A stretch of 15,173 nt of DNA from Desulfuromonadales bacterium (GTDB taxonomy: Bacteria; Desulfobacterota; Desulfuromonadia; Desulfuromonadales; UBA2294), in NCBI GenBank assembly GCA_014859615.1, contig JACUTX010000047.1:1-15173 (forward strand), given 5' to 3'. The translations under genes were made by a program, and so were the position numbers. Shown one piece after another: positions 14,513-15,173 of this stretch. The number at the start of each line of letters is the position of its first letter. The stretch's first letter is position 1. The notes beneath the pieces were generated by a model. The model was given only the letters and a program-made list of their open reading frames with translations, was not told where the DNA came from and did not search any database.

Positions 14513-14779
14513 TTATTTATTCAGCCGCGCTTCGGCGGCGTTGCACATGCTGTTATAGATAATGGCGAGTATCAAGGCAAAAACAATCAGACCAAAACCA
14601 AAGACAATAGCCAAAGTCTGCCCCATGATGACGATCTCCATCATGGATGGCTTGATCGAATTGATCGCGACGAAACTGCCGTAGAAGAGTGTGTAGAGGA
14701 TAAACATGTAGATACCGAGACGTGTTTTGTACGCCTGAGCAGCATCTTTACCGAGTTTAACCGCGGGTCCGTGTCCCAT
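14513..14779 (-). CDS. yjcH: DUF485 small membrane protein, YjcH-like
   Basis: This 88-residue protein has two TM segments (about residues 22-40 and 52-74), matching the DUF485 family, whose E. coli member YjcH sits between acs and actP. Its partner here is likewise the ActP-type symporter, 13 nt downstream, so a helper or partner role for the transporter is likely although the family's biochemistry is not settled. ATG 14779 has a strong AAAGGAGA about 6-7 nt upstream. No acs (acetyl-CoA synthetase) gene is adjacent in this window. First gene of the unit driven by the promoter at 14992-15019. Confidence 0.88.
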   Translation of the reverse strand: MGHGPAVKLGKDAAQAYKTRLGIYMFILYTLFYGSFVAINSIKPSMMEIVIMGQTLAIVFGFGLIVFALILAIIYNSMCNAAEARLNK

Positions 14780-15173
14780 TTAAAGTCTCCTTTTACGTTA
14801 AAAATCAGTCTGCGAATAATTGAAGAAGTCTCTTCATAGCAAGGGCGTCAAGAATTTCCAGACGACCAGAATAGATTTAAATCACCAGCAGTTGCTTCAC
14901 TTAAATGACGGCCGAACAAATCCCCTCAAGGGTAAATAATATCTGAAATTGTGGTGGTATTTTATCCCTTTAATTGGGTAAATTTCGGCACATAATACGT
15001 TGTTATAAAAAGATGTCAACCTTAAAATTTCTTTAACTTCTCTATTTATAAGGATTTTCAGCAAAATATCCCACGATTTCAGATAGATAAGATTTGGTAA
15101 TTTAAACCTTACACGGATCATAAAAAGGTGTTTTACTTCATCAGGTAAAAATGTCTAAATATGTGAGCATTTT
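14780..15173 (-). other. Upstream region and long leader of the yjcH-actP unit
   Basis: This is 394 nt without a supportable gene. The promoter sits at 14992-15019, and 14780-14985 would be an untranslated leader of about 205 nt. Visible in the leader are a small GAAGA/TCTTC hairpin (14823-14836) and the short dyad CCCT/AGGG around 14923-14932. A 74-codon open frame on the minus strand (15121-14897) overlaps the promoter, has no ribosome binding site and is not believed. Beyond 15020 the sequence is AT-rich with nothing I can name. Confidence 0.6.
14992..15019 (-). promoter_or_regulatory. Sigma-70 promoter for the yjcH-actP unit
   Basis: The minus strand reads a perfect -35 TTGACA (complement of 15014-15019), 16-nt spacer, then -10 TATTAT (complement of 14992-14997). 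Start would be near 14985. It is the best promoter match in the window and is oriented toward the transporter genes. Confidence 0.65.

Noticed and set aside
14897..15121. 74-codon minus-strand open frame upstream of the DUF485 gene
   Set aside because: No ribosome binding site, low-complexity AT-driven composition, and it overlaps the promoter at 14992-15019.
1..15173. CRISPR array, tRNA, rRNA, insertion sequence or phage module
   Set aside because: No regularly spaced direct repeats, no tRNA cloverleaf pattern, no transposase or integrase motifs were seen. The only tandem repeat is the protein-coding coiled-coil unit.

Overview
The window reads as a chromosomal piece of a Gram-negative bacterium. 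An ABC-dependent capsule export set with an outer-membrane (Wza/KpsD-type) protein requires two membranes. The acetate-type symporter paired with a DUF485 protein, and the pairing of a GcvR-like ACT protein with peptide deformylase, suggest a Desulfuromonadia/Geobacter-Pelobacter type organism. That lineage guess is inference from gene content, not from a marker gene.

Region 1 (1-10161, all minus strand) is a capsule or surface-polysaccharide locus. In transcription order it reads kpsM (permease), kpsT (ATPase), a kpsE-like inner-membrane co-polymerase, a kpsD/Wza-like export protein, wecB and wecC (UDP-GlcNAc to UDP-ManNAc to UDP-ManNAcA), and then a very large protein that runs off the left edge. 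kpsM to kpsE-like to kpsD are tightly packed (4-nt overlap, 12-nt gap, 1-nt gap). wecB follows 44 nt later. A 277-nt AT-rich gap with promoter-like and Fur-box-like sequences separates wecB from wecC. The large terminal protein (at least 1087 residues) joins an N-terminal SAM methyltransferase, about 385 residues of coiled coil built from tandem 95-residue units, a DUF3880/CgeB-type glycosyltransferase and the start of what looks like a GT2 domain. A methyltransferase tied to a long coiled coil in an ABC-dependent export locus recalls the WbdD chain terminator and molecular ruler. This is the most interesting object in the window.

Region 2 (10162-10713) is a 552-nt divergent intergenic region. 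It holds a copy of a 19-bp element also found between wecB and wecC, an adjacent long imperfect hairpin, and a promoter for the plus-strand genes.

Region 3 (10714-11804, plus strand) is a two-gene unit: a double-ACT-domain GcvR-like regulator and peptide deformylase (def), closed by a strong bidirectional terminator.

Region 4 (11826-14779, minus strand) is a DUF485 protein (yjcH-like) followed by an ActP-type sodium:solute symporter with an unusually large extra loop, a strong terminator, and then an unrecognised two-TM-segment protein. A good sigma-70 promoter lies about 200 nt upstream of the DUF485 gene, predicting a long untranslated leader. The last 150 or so bases hold nothing further that I can support.

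No rRNA, tRNA, CRISPR array, insertion sequence or phage gene was seen.
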